Shown here piece by piece: positions 52,858 to 64,000 of a stretch of DNA of 64,000 bases. Source of the DNA: Echria macrotheca. Taxonomy: Eukaryota; Ascomycota; Sordariomycetes; Sordariales; Schizotheciaceae. The stretch spans positions 2,735,027 through 2,799,026 of the forward strand of contig MU839827.1 in assembly GCA_030411725.1 (NCBI GenBank). The letters run 5' to 3'. Numbering within the stretch: position 1 is the stretch's first letter; every line of letters starts with the position of its first letter. A program made the translations under genes and the position numbers. The notes under the pieces were generated by a model, which saw only the letters and a list, made by a program, of their open reading frames with translations, searched no databases and had not been told where the DNA came from.

Positions 52858-53967
52858 CACAGGCCACCCCTGTCTGCTGCGGTCCGTGCACCATAGGTCC
52901 CTCACCACCACCAGACTTGAGCCGAGCACCGGGCAACTGCAGCTTCCCAGGGACTCTAGAGTCAAAACAATTTGTTTGTTTTCATTTTTCAACCATGCTA
53001 TATGCAGCCGGCTTTTGAAAAATTTAGATCGTCGTAAACCCGGGGGCTGTGCGGCTCCAAAGAGGAGGACTCGAGAGTCGGCCGACTTTGTACCCCGCCT
53101 TGTTTGGGATGAATCCCTATTTTGAAGGTTTGCGTGTTGACTGAGGTGTCGAAGACTCTGGTCTCGCCTTCAATCTCAGTTGAGTTTGCTGCAAGTGTCG
53201 GTTTGGTTGCTTACCGATGTTCCGACACTCCCTCGGTCTAATCTTGGCAACCTTAATGCCCTGCACTCTGCCCAAGAACTCAAGGCTCCATTCAAGCCCG
53301 GCACTTATGGTGGGGTTCTGCGGGCCAGGATATTGACCCGCCGAATCCAGATGTCTGCATGTGCGAAGCTGTGCCGTTACCTTTGATTGCGGCTGTTCCT
53401 CGTCCAGAGTGGTCTGGCCAGGCTCAGCTTGCAAAATAGTACGAGTAGGTTGGATGAGGAGTTCCCCGCTGTTGTTGCCACAACAGGTCTCACATCCTGG
53501 TGTTTGAACCATTGGGCCGTGGGGTGTGCCAGCCTCCCTCGGGACCCATCCCTCATCAGCACCTGAATGCATGGGTGCCGTAGTCATGACCTCTCGTGGC
53601 AGCCCGGCGCTCAGCTATTTGCGAGAGCTAATAATCACCCTCAAGATCGCCCACTGAGCCCGCCCGAGAGCCTTATCACTGCTCGATTCTTGCAGCCACT
53701 TTTTGACCTATCTTTTTTCTTTTTGTCTCGGCTCTTTCTGCATCTTGTGTGTTGTTTGGTCCCCGGCGTCCCGAGCTGCTGGCTGTCCGAGTCTGCCTGT
53801 CTGGTTGCCTACGCAGACCCGTCTAGTCCTACCTGTGACTCCGGCACTACCGACAGAAGCAGCCTTTCCAGGTTCCATCCACCCACCCTCGCATCGTTAT
53901 CTTATCCTTGCCGCCCCTCCCCGCCGACACGGGGTCGTTCTCTTGATCACAAGGCAAAATACCTCTG
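52858..53967. other. Divergent spacer, Ess2 / RING protein
   Basis: 1110 bp. The part from 53,640 to 53,960 is pyrimidine-rich like a 5' leader. No gene. Confidence 0.5.
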
Positions 53968-54774
53968 ATGCCCGTGGTCAGGTCCGGTCCTCAACGGTCA
54001 AAACGATTGCGACTGGCACGGTCGTTCTTCTATTTTTCCCTTCTCGCCATCGGGCTCGCGCTCTTCTCCATTGTCGTCATGAGCACCATCATGGGCACCA
54101 AGAAGCGGCGGTCCAAGGCCTTCTCGTCCGACAAAAAGGACCGGTCGGCCTTTGAGAAGCGCAGCAGCACGACCAAGGTCTCGGTCGAAGCTACGTGCCC
54201 CATCTGCCAGGAGCTCGTCGGCGTCCGCAACCCCGAGGGCATCACCGAGGCCTGGAGCATGCTCCCCTGCGGCCATCGATTCGGCAGCCACTGCATCAAA
54301 CACTACCTCCGCCTAGTCGCTACCGACTCGCCCTCATGTCCCGTCTGCCGCCAGACGGTCCATCACAGGTGCGGACACCCGTACTTGCCCGTCCTGCTGC
54401 CCCCGGGCAGCGCCCCCGAGACCCACGAGCCGAACCAAAAGAACGCAAGAGTCCTCCATATGCAGATGTCATCATGCCAGTTCTGCACCGAGCGGAAAAC
54501 CGTACAACCGCCGCCGCCACCGAGAGCACGGCGGGGCAAGGCGTGGAGGGCCGGCTCGCTGTTGCTGTCGGTGGTCGCCAGCCCGGTCAAGCTGGTGCTG
54601 GGCAGACGGGCCACGCGGGCCCCGGAAAGACCCAGGGCGCCGTTGCTGATTCCCTGGGAAACGGACGAGGGGCCGTGGATGGACGCATATCCAAGGCCGC
54701 GGGATGTGCAATGGGAGCGGTGGTGGGACAGTCAAGAGCCCAAGCAAAAGAGCCCCGCGGTGGGGCTGCGATAA
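53968..54774 (+). CDS. Membrane-anchored RING-type protein (268 aa)
   Basis: Single exon. A basic start (SGPQRSKRLRLARS) is followed by one hydrophobic segment (FFYFSLLAIGLALFSIVVM, about 20-38), probably a signal anchor. The RING-like domain has C77, C80, C101, H103, H108, C109, C124 and C127 (CPIC..PCGHRFGSHC..CPVC). In a canonical RING the fifth ligand would be at residue 106, which is Gly; H108 would have to replace it. The C-terminal half is Pro/Arg-rich with a conserved-looking Trp cluster (IPWETDEGPW, DVQWERWWD). It may be an ER or Golgi E3 ligase, but family and substrate are unknown. Starting at a later ATG (residue 38 or 42) would remove the membrane segment. Confidence 0.72.
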   Translation: MPVVRSGPQRSKRLRLARSFFYFSLLAIGLALFSIVVMSTIMGTKKRRSKAFSSDKKDRSAFEKRSSTTKVSVEATCPICQELVGVRNPEGITEAWSMLPCGHRFGSHCIKHYLRLVATDSPSCPVCRQTVHHRCGHPYLPVLLPPGSAPETHEPNQKNARVLHMQMSSCQFCTERKTVQPPPPPRARRGKAWRAGSLLLSVVASPVKLVLGRRATRAPERPRAPLLIPWETDEGPWMDAYPRPRDVQWERWWDSQEPKQKSPAVGLR

Positions 54775-55213
54775 GGCTGGCTCTCACCATCCCGGCAGCT
54801 TGGCGTATAGATTTGGATTTCTTTGAGAAGGTATAGTAGGACTGGATATTTGGATGCCACGTCTTTGCCATCTATTTGCTATTTGGGGGTATTTTATCCC
54901 GTCACGGTCATAGGTTTAGGTGTTTACGGGGGACTAGAGGCGCGGGGTTAGTTACTATCGCGATGCTGAAGCTTGGAGTTCGGGCAGGGGTTCTGGAGCT
55001 AGCCTGGCCATCCTTGGCTTCTCCAAGACTACCCCGCACTAGCCCTCCATCCAGTAACAGTAATGCGTAGCGTACCATCGTCAAGCAATTCAACCTAACG
55101 TTAACACTTCTTTTGACGCGACGCGACTTGTCTCTGAGCTCAACGCCGATGCGAGCTGACGACCCCTAAAAGATCAACATGTGCACGAGGATAACAACGG
55201 GAAGATCGGCAAG
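54775..55213. other. Intergenic between the RING gene and Hus1
   Basis: 439 bp, tandem orientation. No feature beyond UTR and promoter sequence. Confidence 0.5.
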
Positions 55214-56408
55214 ATGAGATTCAAGACGGATCTTAGGAATATCCGGACTTTTTCAAGTGAGACCAACGACCTTCCAGACAATTTTCCGGGGCTGTCCTAA
55301 CCCGCGCAACTACACAGGACTGGTCGCCGCTCTTAATTCGCTCGAGAAGATCGCCTGGGTGCGCCTGGACGATGAAACGGCCCGGTTCACCGTCATCCCG
55401 GACACAGGCTCCCAGGTCTGGGCCTCGCTGTCGGTCAACCTCATCTTCGACAACTACAGCATCCAGTCGGCCGAGCCCAGCAACACCATCAACCTCGAGC
55501 TGCCGCTCGGCCCGCTGCAGCGCGCCCTCCGCTCCGCCGCTGGCGGCAACCAGGCCAGCCTGCGCCTGACGAAGCGCGACGGCCTGCCCATGCTGTCCAT
55601 GACGATCCACGCCATGACCAAGGACGGCGGCGGGCCCGAGCCCAGGGGCGGCCGAGCCGCCAGCGGTTTTAGTGGTGCAGACCCCAACGACCCGTTCGGC
55701 GACGACCCGGACATTTTTCAGCAAGAGTCGCTCGAGCTAACGCTAAAACGCGAGCGCGAGAAGGTCATCACGCAGGATATACCCGTGCGCGTGCTGCACC
55801 CGGACACGGTCGAGACCATCATGCAGCCCAAGGTGCGCGAGCCCGACGTGCACATCCAGCTGCCGCCTCTCCTGCAACTCAAGGCCATCTCGGACCGCTT
55901 CACCAAGCTCGCCCTGACGACCTCTTCCAGTTCTCGGCCCGGTGGCGGCCCGGAGCGGAATAATCCGAAGCTCGAACTGTCGGCCAACATGTACGGCTCG
56001 CTCCGGCTCCGCGTCGCCGCCGAGAGTCTGGATATCACTAGTGTATGGAACGGTCTTGACAACCCGGAGCTCGACCCGGGCGCGCTGAGCATGCCGGTCG
56101 AGGAGCATCCCAGCACGAGATTTCGGGAAGAGGGGCCGGACAAGTGGGCTACGGTGAGGGTGGACGGGAAGGACTGGAGCAGGGTGCTCAGCGTGGGGCG
56201 GCTGGATGCCGGGCGTGTCATTGCCTGTTTTTCGGACGACCATGCGTTGATTTTGTATGTGTATGTGCCGCATCACGATGACGAGGCGTCGGATGATGTT
56301 GTTACGGTGAGTTCTTCCGCTTCCTCTCTCGGGGGTGTGATGTTTTGATGTTCGGGGTGTGCTAATAAGATCGCGATGTAGTATTATGTGTCGTCATATA
56401 GTGCTTGA
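55214..56408 (+). CDS. HUS1: Checkpoint clamp subunit Hus1 (352 aa)
   Basis: Member of the Rad9-Rad1-Hus1 (9-1-1) PCNA-like ring that activates the ATR/Mec1 DNA-damage checkpoint. Exons 55214-55256, 55318-56306 and 56382-56408 give 353 codons. The first exon encodes the conserved start MRFKTDLRNIRTFS. The body carries LNSLEKIAWVRLDDETARFT, GSQVWASLSVNLIFDNYSIQ, NLELPLGPLQRALRSA, LRLTKRDGLPMLSMTI, ITQDIPVRVL and LPPLLQLKAISDRFTKLA. The 27-nt last exon yields the family ending YYVSSYSA. Reading through the last intron would replace this with an unrelated tail. Confidence 0.95.
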
Positions 56409-57841
56409 TTTTAGCATGGCCGGTATAGGAGGAGTTCTCCTTGCTTCAGCTGAACAAGGACAGCCTAGGGACAGGGAGTTTGGGTTCTGGTTTTACGGAA
56501 GTCATGGAGGTGGGATCCTTCCGGGTCCCTGACAGGGAACATCCAGAACATAATGACCAAGGTACAGGTACATATCTGGGGCGTTGGGTGTAGTTGTAAA
56601 ATGGGGACTCGGACAATGTCCAGCTACAGTAGTATAGACATCTTTTCCCATGCAATGAGGCATATCTGGGAACATCATATCACTCCCAGGACTCGCCCCA
56701 TTTGTAGGACAAGCGGCACTGGTACGGAAGTCTAGGACTTTAGAAGGAAGGCACTCGGCAAGCTTGTTCTCAACCATCCCATGCCCAGCGCAATTCACAG
56801 GCCCAGTCAAGTTCCATCAGAGACACAGAGCAGCCCAGTCCTTTTCTCATCCGCATATCCTTCCTGCCTTCCTAGGTACCTTGCTTAGTCCTCCGCACCC
56901 CCTTTCCCCATCTTCCATGAGAAGCTTAATGGAACCAGCGACAGTGTCACTGAAGAGGTAGAGTAGAATGACCTCAACGCCCCCATTGTACCTCCTACTG
57001 TGTAAGTAAATGGAGCGGAGTGCATTGTAGGAGTGAGTGAGGACGAGATATCACGGCTTTTAAAGACGACGGCACTCCCATCTAGACCTAGACCTAGACC
57101 GGAGATTCATGAATCATGACAAGAGTCTCGAGCCAGAGCTAAGTCTACATTTCAAAACGCTGCATTTGGTTTGTTTCCAGACTCCCTAAGTATGCTCTAC
57201 TTTTGGATGACTTGAATGTATGTTATGTGTCTCTTATCATTCTCGTCACTTCGTTACTTCCTTGCTTCGTTACTTCTGGGTGGGTACGTGGGCATAGAAC
57301 TATGGAATATGGATCTCGGACCGGAATACGGAACAGCACCTCCGCTTTCACTCAGCCTTCCATTCTCCCCTGGTCCATCCCACCCCGTCCCATCCCATCC
57401 CATCCTACACCTACCTCTCTCTGTACGTGTACGTCTACCCCTTCCGTTCCAGGGACACACCCGCAACTAATTAGAAACCCAATACACACCCCTTCAAATC
57501 TTCATGTTCCCGTCTGTAGAGAGACAAACCGAAAATAAAACCAAAGCCTGCTCACGTTCATCGAGCAATAAAATAGAAGAAGCAGGAACACGGGATACAA
57601 CCCCAGTGTCCCAGAAATGGTTTATTACACACAATACAAGATAAGTGTCTATAGTTACAATGCAAACAACCAATCCCGCCAACCCCTAAAATTTACACAA
57701 AAGCATCAAATCCTGGCGCCGCCAGCAATGAGCCCAGCCTGTTTGTTGTCTCTTGACTCACTTTTCACCCTGAAACGAAAAAAACACCATCGCGCGCAAA
57801 CATTCCACGTTATCCGTTCGTCTGCGCAAGTCATACAAGCT
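56409..57841. other. 1.4-kb convergent intergenic region
   Basis: Between the stops of Hus1 and Sec16. It includes three CTAGAC units (57082-57099) and a CATCC/CCCAT-type repeat (about 57,380-57,405). Only short frames; no gene. Confidence 0.6.
57082..57099. repeat. Three tandem CTAGAC units
   Basis: A perfect hexamer in triplicate. It is not a telomeric repeat. Confidence 0.8.
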
Positions 57842-60800
57842 TTATTCCTTCGTCATCACGTCAACATACCGCGCGCTCTTCCTCGGCTTCTTGGCCCCGC
57901 CTTTCCTCGGACCCGCGGCGCTGAGGAGGTCATCAATGCTGCTAGAATTGCTGAGGCTCGTCGTCGGCCGGCTGGGCGCGCTCGCCGTGCTGGTATTCGA
58001 TGCCGACCGCATCATGGCCGGGGGTCCGAGCGTCGGAGGACCGGCCAGGTTCACGTCGGATGCCGACGGGGTAAGAAGCGAGGGCGGGGGTGCCATGGTT
58101 GAGCGCGGAGGGCCGGTCGGTGGTGCACTTGCCCGTCCGGATTCCGGATGCGACGTAGGTCCCGGCATCCCCATGGGAGGGGCGGGACTAGACGACACGG
58201 ACCGCGGAGCGGCCTTGGGCGGCGGCGGCGTGGCCTTCTTAGCCTCGTTGTCCTTGGGGTCAGCGTTCTTGTTGACCCATCGCTTGAGCTCAGGATCGTA
58301 GTAGAACGAGTTGGCCTCGCCCAGCTTGGCACGAATCGGCTTGTTGGGGTTGCTGGCCTCCTGGGTCTCCTTCTTGGCACCAGCGGCGCCACCACCGCCA
58401 AACCAGCTGGTAAACCCCCAGCCCTTCTTGGCTTGCTTTGCCTCGGCAGCACGCTTGGCTATTGAAACGTTAGCTTTGTCCTGATTGACTTCTCCACTAC
58501 ATATTGAAACTCACCATCTTCTTCAGCAGCCTTCCGGAACATTTCCTCGTTCTCACGGTCCTTTTCCGCCTTCGTCTTTTCCTTGGACTTCATCGCGGGC
58601 ATGGGAATATCGTCGTCGTCATCATCATACATAATACCTTTCTTCTTAGGCTTGGGCTTCGACTCGTCGCTCGATCCGCCGTCCTCGTTCGAGGGCTGAC
58701 TTTCGGGTTCCTGAGACGACGGCTCAAACCCGTAGGGTTGATAGGACGGAGGCTCGTACCCATATGGCTGGAACGACGGGTTCTCCTCGGAGCCGTTTTC
58801 CATGCCGTTCTGAGCAGTCTCCTTCTCCTCCCCTACCGGAGCGGTGAATGGCGTGAATGAAGGCGGCTCATATCCATTTGAAGAAGGTTGGTACCCGCGG
58901 TCGCCATTCGTAGCGCCCGAGGCTCTCCTCCCGGAGTCCGTACCATTGACCGGAGCCGGATAGTGATTTGGTGGCTCATAGCCGGAAGAGGAGGTAGGAG
59001 GTTGGTACTGAGACGCTGGTGGCTGAGAAGCATGATGCTGCTCCGGGACTGGCGCGGGCGCGGGCGCAGGGTTGTATGGCATATAACCCTGGTTGGGAGG
59101 TGAAAATGCAGGATTCGGATTGTATGCGTTTTGGTTGCCTCGCTGCAACTCGGATGATTGTCGCTGCAGATCAGACGAAGTCCTTGTGTATTCTCCCGAC
59201 ACGCGTTCCATAGAAGACCTGGGAGCGTACGTGGAGCTCGGCTCATAAGGATTGGTTGTATGAGCCATCGGTTGGCTCGACGCTGGCGCGTAGCGGGATG
59301 CGGCCCGAGTCGGGGGAGCAGAAGCAGCGACAGGTCCATTCGGCAGAGCCACAGGCATACCATAACTTGGGACAGCGGCGCCGAAAGTCTCAAGGTTGTT
59401 GGTCGAAGGGGGTCGACTGATGGTCGGAGTGCCGCCGGCAACACGAGCGAAGGGCCCGGACGCCTCACCGTCCTTTGGAGACCCCTGACCAGAGTCGTCG
59501 TTGTCATCTCCTGCAACGAACTTGTTGAAGCGGTTCCACACGCTGTCGGAGACCTTGCTCACGCTCGGCTTGGGGATCCACGAGTTTGATTCCTCCTTGG
59601 GAGCCTGTCTCAGGCGCTTTGTGAGATCGTCCACCGCGGCCTCGAGAAGAGGGTGATGATAGGGCGAGCGCTTTGTCTGGGCCGTGATCGCAGTGAAGAT
59701 GGCTTCGCAGTACTGCAAAGCCTTGTCCCGATAGCCATACTCGGCAAGAGCGTAGGCGTGCTGCAGCTTGTACGCGGCAAGGTGAGGGTTCGTCACAGCG
59801 ACGTTGGAGCCACCCGCCAGACTCTGGCCATATTCGTAGACTTCGCTCAGCAGTAGAGGCTCAATCTCCTTGGCGAACTGCTCGGCTTGCCTCTTATGGT
59901 CGGAGCCAACCAGCACGAAGTTGGAGCTTGGGTCGTCCAGCCCGCCGAAGACAGCCTGGTTCCTCGCAAACATGTAACAGATGTGAGCCGCTTCAGCCCG
60001 CCCATAGTCCGATAGCAGGTTGCCTAGAGCAATAATTGATTGGGCGTCGCCTGGACTTCGGTTGCTTAGAATCAAACTGAGCGTCTCGCGCCACTTGTCG
60101 AGCCCTTCCGTGCCATCCTTCGGGACCACTGGACCCGCATTTTTGGCAACAAGCTGGAGTCCGGCACGGGCATGGACAGGCACCAGCTCGTCCACACTCT
60201 CCTCGTGGTTTCCAGAGAGAACACCGTACAAAACGGCCAGCGACTCGTTGTTGTGGCCCGGGTAGTTGACCTCCTTTTTGATAAACTCCTGCGCGACCTT
60301 TTTGTAAAGCTCGGGGGCGAGCGCGTTGGCAATCAGCAGCGCGTGGCCCCACAGGCGCGCATCAGCAGCAGCCCAGATGGCCTTCTCAGACTCTCCGCCT
60401 TGAAGATGTTTCTGGATATGTTCTGCGACCGAGGAATCGACTGCGTCACTCCGCATCCGGGTGGCTGCGGACTCATTAAGCCGACTAGCATCTGCAGCTG
60501 TCATGAAGGCAGGGGCACCATCGGCTGACTCAAGATTCGGCGAAAGCACGTCTCTGACGGCCTTCTCCACCGTCGGATTGCCCTCCAGAATCCCGTCATG
60601 CTCAACCAACAGTCGAAGTATTTTCCAAAGAAGAACTCTCTCCGCCATCCGCTTGTCGTCGTGAGACTGATGAAGTTGGGCGTGGAGATGGCTGGGCCGA
60701 TCGCGCTCTAGACTCTCAATACCTGTGGTGAGCCAGGCCACGGTCTCTTTCTTCTTTGACTTCCCCTTGAGGGGACCCGGGAACTTCATCAGGCGTTCCT

Positions 60801-63768
60801 CCAATGGCTGAACATCCTTGGCGCTTTGCACCTTGACCTCTCCTGGGCTGCGGACAACCATGGGTACGCTTTGGTTGATGCCGTACCGGGGCACATCCTT
60901 GGGGAACATGGTAACCATTGTACCCCCGACGCCCCATGATATCAAGGGAACGCCTCGCCACCGTTGCAGCGGATCTTTTTCCCGCCCGTCCGTCGGAGCG
61001 ACCAAGTTGAAATTCTGTGAAGCTCCTCGAGGCCGCGATGGCGCACTGAAATGGGAGGGAGCGGTGGGTGCGTAAGCGGCGGCCGCGGCCGGCTGTGGCG
61101 GGGCTGGTCCGTGAACAGAGGACGGACGAGGACCAGGCTCAATAACCTTTCCGTTGCGGTTACCATGCAGCTTCCCAGGTGATTGGGTTTGAGATCGTGG
61201 CGGAGGAGCGAAATCCTGCGACATCGAAGCCAGCCCATGGCTGGACGTCGCCCGTTTCGAAGGTGACAGGGAAGACTGGTTGTGGAATGCAGGCGGCGGC
61301 GGCGTCTGCCTTGCTCGATGTGGCACTTGGCCATGTCTGGACTCCGGTGACGTCGACGGGGGAGTGGGAATGTACTGCGTGGGTGTCTGGGCGGGAATTT
61401 GGCTGTCGTCTTCCTCGACTTCTGTCGTTGGAGGCAAGGAAGGAACCCTTTGCAGCCGCGACTCATACACGGAGCTCGCGGTCCTCTTGTCTGCGAGACT
61501 GCCTTCGGGATGATGATTGGGGGCCCGGGATCTTTCATGGGATATCTCAAAATGGGCCAATGGACTTGAAGTCCGAGGCTGATGGGCTAGCATCGGTGGC
61601 GCTGAAGCGGGGACAGCCGGCGCGTATCCGGCACTAGCATGTCTCGCCGGCGGAGCAGGAGAGTATCTACTAGCGGCCGCTGCTGGAGGCGGACCGCTGA
61701 GCGACGGCATAGACGCGCTGGCAGGGGAATACCGACTAGCTGCCACAGGGGGTGCAGTCGGGCTTGGGGCCGTATTAGAGGGCAAAGCGGCGTAGGGGCT
61801 GACACGTGGCGGTGGGACAAGCTTGGGTATATCTGGGACAGGATGGCTTGAAGGCGGCGGCGTGAAGGCGGCTTGCGCAACATGAGGGGGGCCATGGTGA
61901 GGTGGCGCGGCGTACGGGTTTGTTGGTGGCGGCGACGGTACGCTCTTGTTGCTATGACGGGAGGACGGCCGTGGTTTCGTTGTTATTGGGAGTTCCTCGA
62001 AGAATTTTGCCGGGGCTTTAGCAGCACCCGGGGCCGGAACCGGATGACCGGCTGATGGAGGTTGCCCGTGACTCGAGGTTGGCGGCGACGGACCAGCCCC
62101 AAACCCAGGCCGCGTCGGGAGCCCCGGAGATGTCAAACTAGCACTTCTCGGCGGCGCAGGCGGGCCTGGTGGCGGGGCAGCCGGCGTCGAGATGCTCCTC
62201 TGGGTGTGGATGGGCGCACGCAGCTTCGGCTTTACAACCTCCATGGGGAGGTTGTAAGGCGAAGTATATCCTCCCTTGGCTTTATCTACAAAGCTTTGTG
62301 GCTTGTTCTGCTCCTGGGTAGATGGGGGTGCTGTCGGGCCATATCTCGGCGGAGCAGTGGTGATAGGCGCCGCGGGATAGGGTGAGGGCACCGGAGGTTG
62401 CGATAGTGCCGGTGATACAGCCGGCAGGTAAGGATTCCCAACCAACGGCGCCGGCGCGGGTACATGTGCGGGAGTGGATGGAAAATACGGGTTTGACGGA
62501 ACAGGTGTCGTGGATGCCTGACCCGGAGGCAGATATCGGCCACTAGCAACTTTCGATTCCAGCGCCGGCGAGGCCTGGGGGAAAGAGGCTGCCGGGCTTT
62601 GAGCTGTCGGCAAGGGTGCCTCGGAATCATCAAGAAAGCCCTCATCGTCGCTCCCAAGAAATCCTGCAGCGTCGATGCCTTCATCTGGTAGAAACCCATC
62701 CTCTTCGTCTTCGCCAAACACGGCTTTCCACTTGGCATCGAGATCCTCAGTACTCTCTGGTTGAGCCAGCGCAGGGGTTTCTTCTGCTTGGCCGTGCTCT
62801 GGCGCCGCATCCGCGTCCTCTTCTGAGGCTTCCGCCAGGGGCGCAAAAGCGGGTTTCTTGGGACCATCATTCAGCGAGCCGATAACCTGCATCGTAGACT
62901 TTCGCTCCAAAGTCGGAACATCCTCAGGGTGAGCTTCTTGCGTGTCTTGAGCCTTGCTGAAAAAGTCGTCTTCTTCCGCCGCATCCTCCTCTCCGAACAA
63001 GTTGTTTCCTCCCTGGCCATTTGACGACTCGACCGGTTCGTGTACGCCGGACGGGATCAGTGGCACTCCCTCCTCAAAACGAGCTTCCATGGCCTCCTCA
63101 GTCGTCCCACTCAGGTTGCCGCCCACGGTTTGCTGGAAGAAGTCGTCGTCGGCTTCCAGCTCCTCTTCGACAAAGCTGGCAACGAAAGCTTCAGGGTCGG
63201 CGTTGAGCCCGGTCGTCGGCTCTTGGGCTGCTTCTGGCGCGGCGTGCCCTTCTTCGACTGTGTGCTCAGGTGACGGAATCGCAGGGAAAGAATTCGTCCG
63301 GTCACTCGGCGGCATGAACTTGAAAGGGTCTGTCCCGGTTCGCGCCAGATTCCACTCAGGGTCGTCGTCGTCATTCCAGTTCACCTCGTGGGGTACAGTC
63401 CGGGTGAACGACATTGTGCTCAGGTGCTTCGAGGCTGTAGAACCTGGGTCCGCGCCCTCGTCTGCGGCCGCGTCAGGAACATCGTGCTCGGGCTCATGCT
63501 CGTGCTCGGTCTCGGGGATCGTGGGCGGATTCGCGTCTTTCGTCCACCCGGCGCCCGTGCCGTAGTCGGGGAACCAGGCGTCGGCGCCAACACTTCGGTC
63601 GTGGTCCTCTTCGACCTCGTCGCTGGCCAGCAGATCTGGGGCGTCTTGGGCGACTGGATCTTGTGCTGGCGAGCCTGGTGACACGTCTTTCGGAGGACTC
63701 CGGGGTCGGCCAGAAATCGAGTTCGGCATCAACGCCGGATGCCACGATGCGCTGGGTGCTTCGGACAT
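57842..63768 (-). CDS. SEC16: COPII coat scaffold Sec16 (1956 aa)
   Basis: Organises ER exit sites and COPII vesicle budding. Exons 58515-63768 and 57842-58458 give 1957 codons. Residues 1-350 are acidic/Pro-rich, and 350-920 are a long Pro/Ser/Ala-rich disordered region with SRYSPA-type repeats. The central conserved domain begins near residue 925 (DPLQRWRGVPLISWGVGGTM) and continues through helical ACE1-like repeats (KAIWAAADARLWGHALLIAN, YPGHNNESLAVLYGVLSGNH, AEAAHICYMFARNQAVFGGL) to about 1385; this part binds Sec13 and Sec31-type partners in yeast. The C-terminal region ends with the conserved KKGWGFTSWFGGG and IRAKLGEANSFYYDPELKRW motifs, carried across the only intron. The start at 63768 (MSEAPSASWHPALMPNSISG) is inferred; the frame stays open to the window edge. 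Confidence 0.95.
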
Positions 63769-64000
63769 CGTGTGGGCGATGGAATGAAGCGGGCACCGGT
63801 CGCAGTGCGAATCCACCGTGGAACCGCGGGAGGAGAGAATTAGAGATCTGGGGAGGAAAGCTGTCAGCAGAAAACTTGGCCATTTTGGCGAGATCGCGTC
63901 GTGGCGATCCCCTGAACCCCTGGCGGGCGCAATTTCCAGAATGGAGACAGCATACCTATCATACAAAATTGGTAGAGAGCCCACAAGCAAATGGGAGAAA
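63769..64000. other. Sec16 5' flank, right edge
   Basis: 232 bp. The Sec16 frame is still open to 63990, so a further upstream exon or start cannot be excluded from this window. Confidence 0.4.

Noticed and set aside
57082..57099. CTAGAC triplet as an internal telomere remnant
   Set aside because: The unit is not TTAGGG/CCCTAA and only three copies exist.
1..64000. CRISPR arrays, prophage or bacterial operon features
   Set aside because: Spliced genes and eukaryotic protein families throughout; no regularly spaced repeats.

Overview
This is nuclear DNA of a filamentous ascomycete, most likely a Sordariomycete (Pezizomycotina). The evidence is: short GT..AG introns of about 40-220 bp with CTAAC/CTGAC branch sites, compact and mostly intron-poor genes on both strands, G/C-rich third codon positions (which create many long but spurious antisense frames), a 149-residue calmodulin with a start-codon-only first exon, and a full set of eukaryotic housekeeping orthologues. 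I see no intact transposon, tRNA, rRNA, CRISPR array or secondary-metabolite cluster.

Layout. 1-8.7 kb: calmodulin (-) and the SNARE Tlg2 (+) diverge; then come a probable mitochondrial PPR-like protein (-), a tiny cytochrome c oxidase subunit (+) and clathrin light chain (-). 9-21.5 kb: Rtt103, a mitochondrial half-size ABC transporter (Mdl type), aspartokinase, KIN17, Spt4 (-) and the AMPK beta subunit. 23-30 kb: Kae1 (-), a doubtful lineage-specific gene, Epl1 (-) and calcineurin B (+). 30-41.6 kb: a gene-poor, G/C-rich tract interrupted only by one uncharacterised Q/S-rich protein gene (-). 41.6-48.5 kb: mitoribosomal protein S9 (-) and eEF1B-gamma (+) share a short promoter that carries a telomere-like box; an FCP1-like protein (-) and Rrp36 (+) follow. 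48.7-64 kb: Coq8 (-), Ess2 (-), a membrane-anchored RING protein (+), Hus1 (+) and the very large COPII scaffold Sec16 (-), whose leader runs to the window edge.

The genes do not form one pathway; they are a typical fungal housekeeping mix. Themes are Ca2+ signalling (calmodulin, calcineurin B), vesicle traffic (Tlg2, clathrin light chain, Sec16), mitochondria (S9, the Cox7-like protein, Coq8, Mdl, PPR-like), transcription and chromatin (Rtt103, Spt4, Epl1), and RNA/translation (Kae1, Rrp36, Ess2, eEF1B-gamma).

The most interesting find is non-coding. The 217-bp third-exon-flanking intron of the eEF1B-gamma gene contains a complete box C/D snoRNA with a terminal stem. Its guide matches the conserved LSU rRNA segment AGGGAUAACUG. 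The guide and the host gene agree with yeast snR38, which lies in the TEF4 (eEF1B-gamma) intron. Other points worth checking are two gene deserts, two possible unannotated or decayed genes (25.0-25.8 kb and 36.1-36.7 kb), a triple E-box inside the first Epl1 intron, a tandem GATA-site cluster upstream of KIN17 and an FCP1-like protein with an altered catalytic motif.
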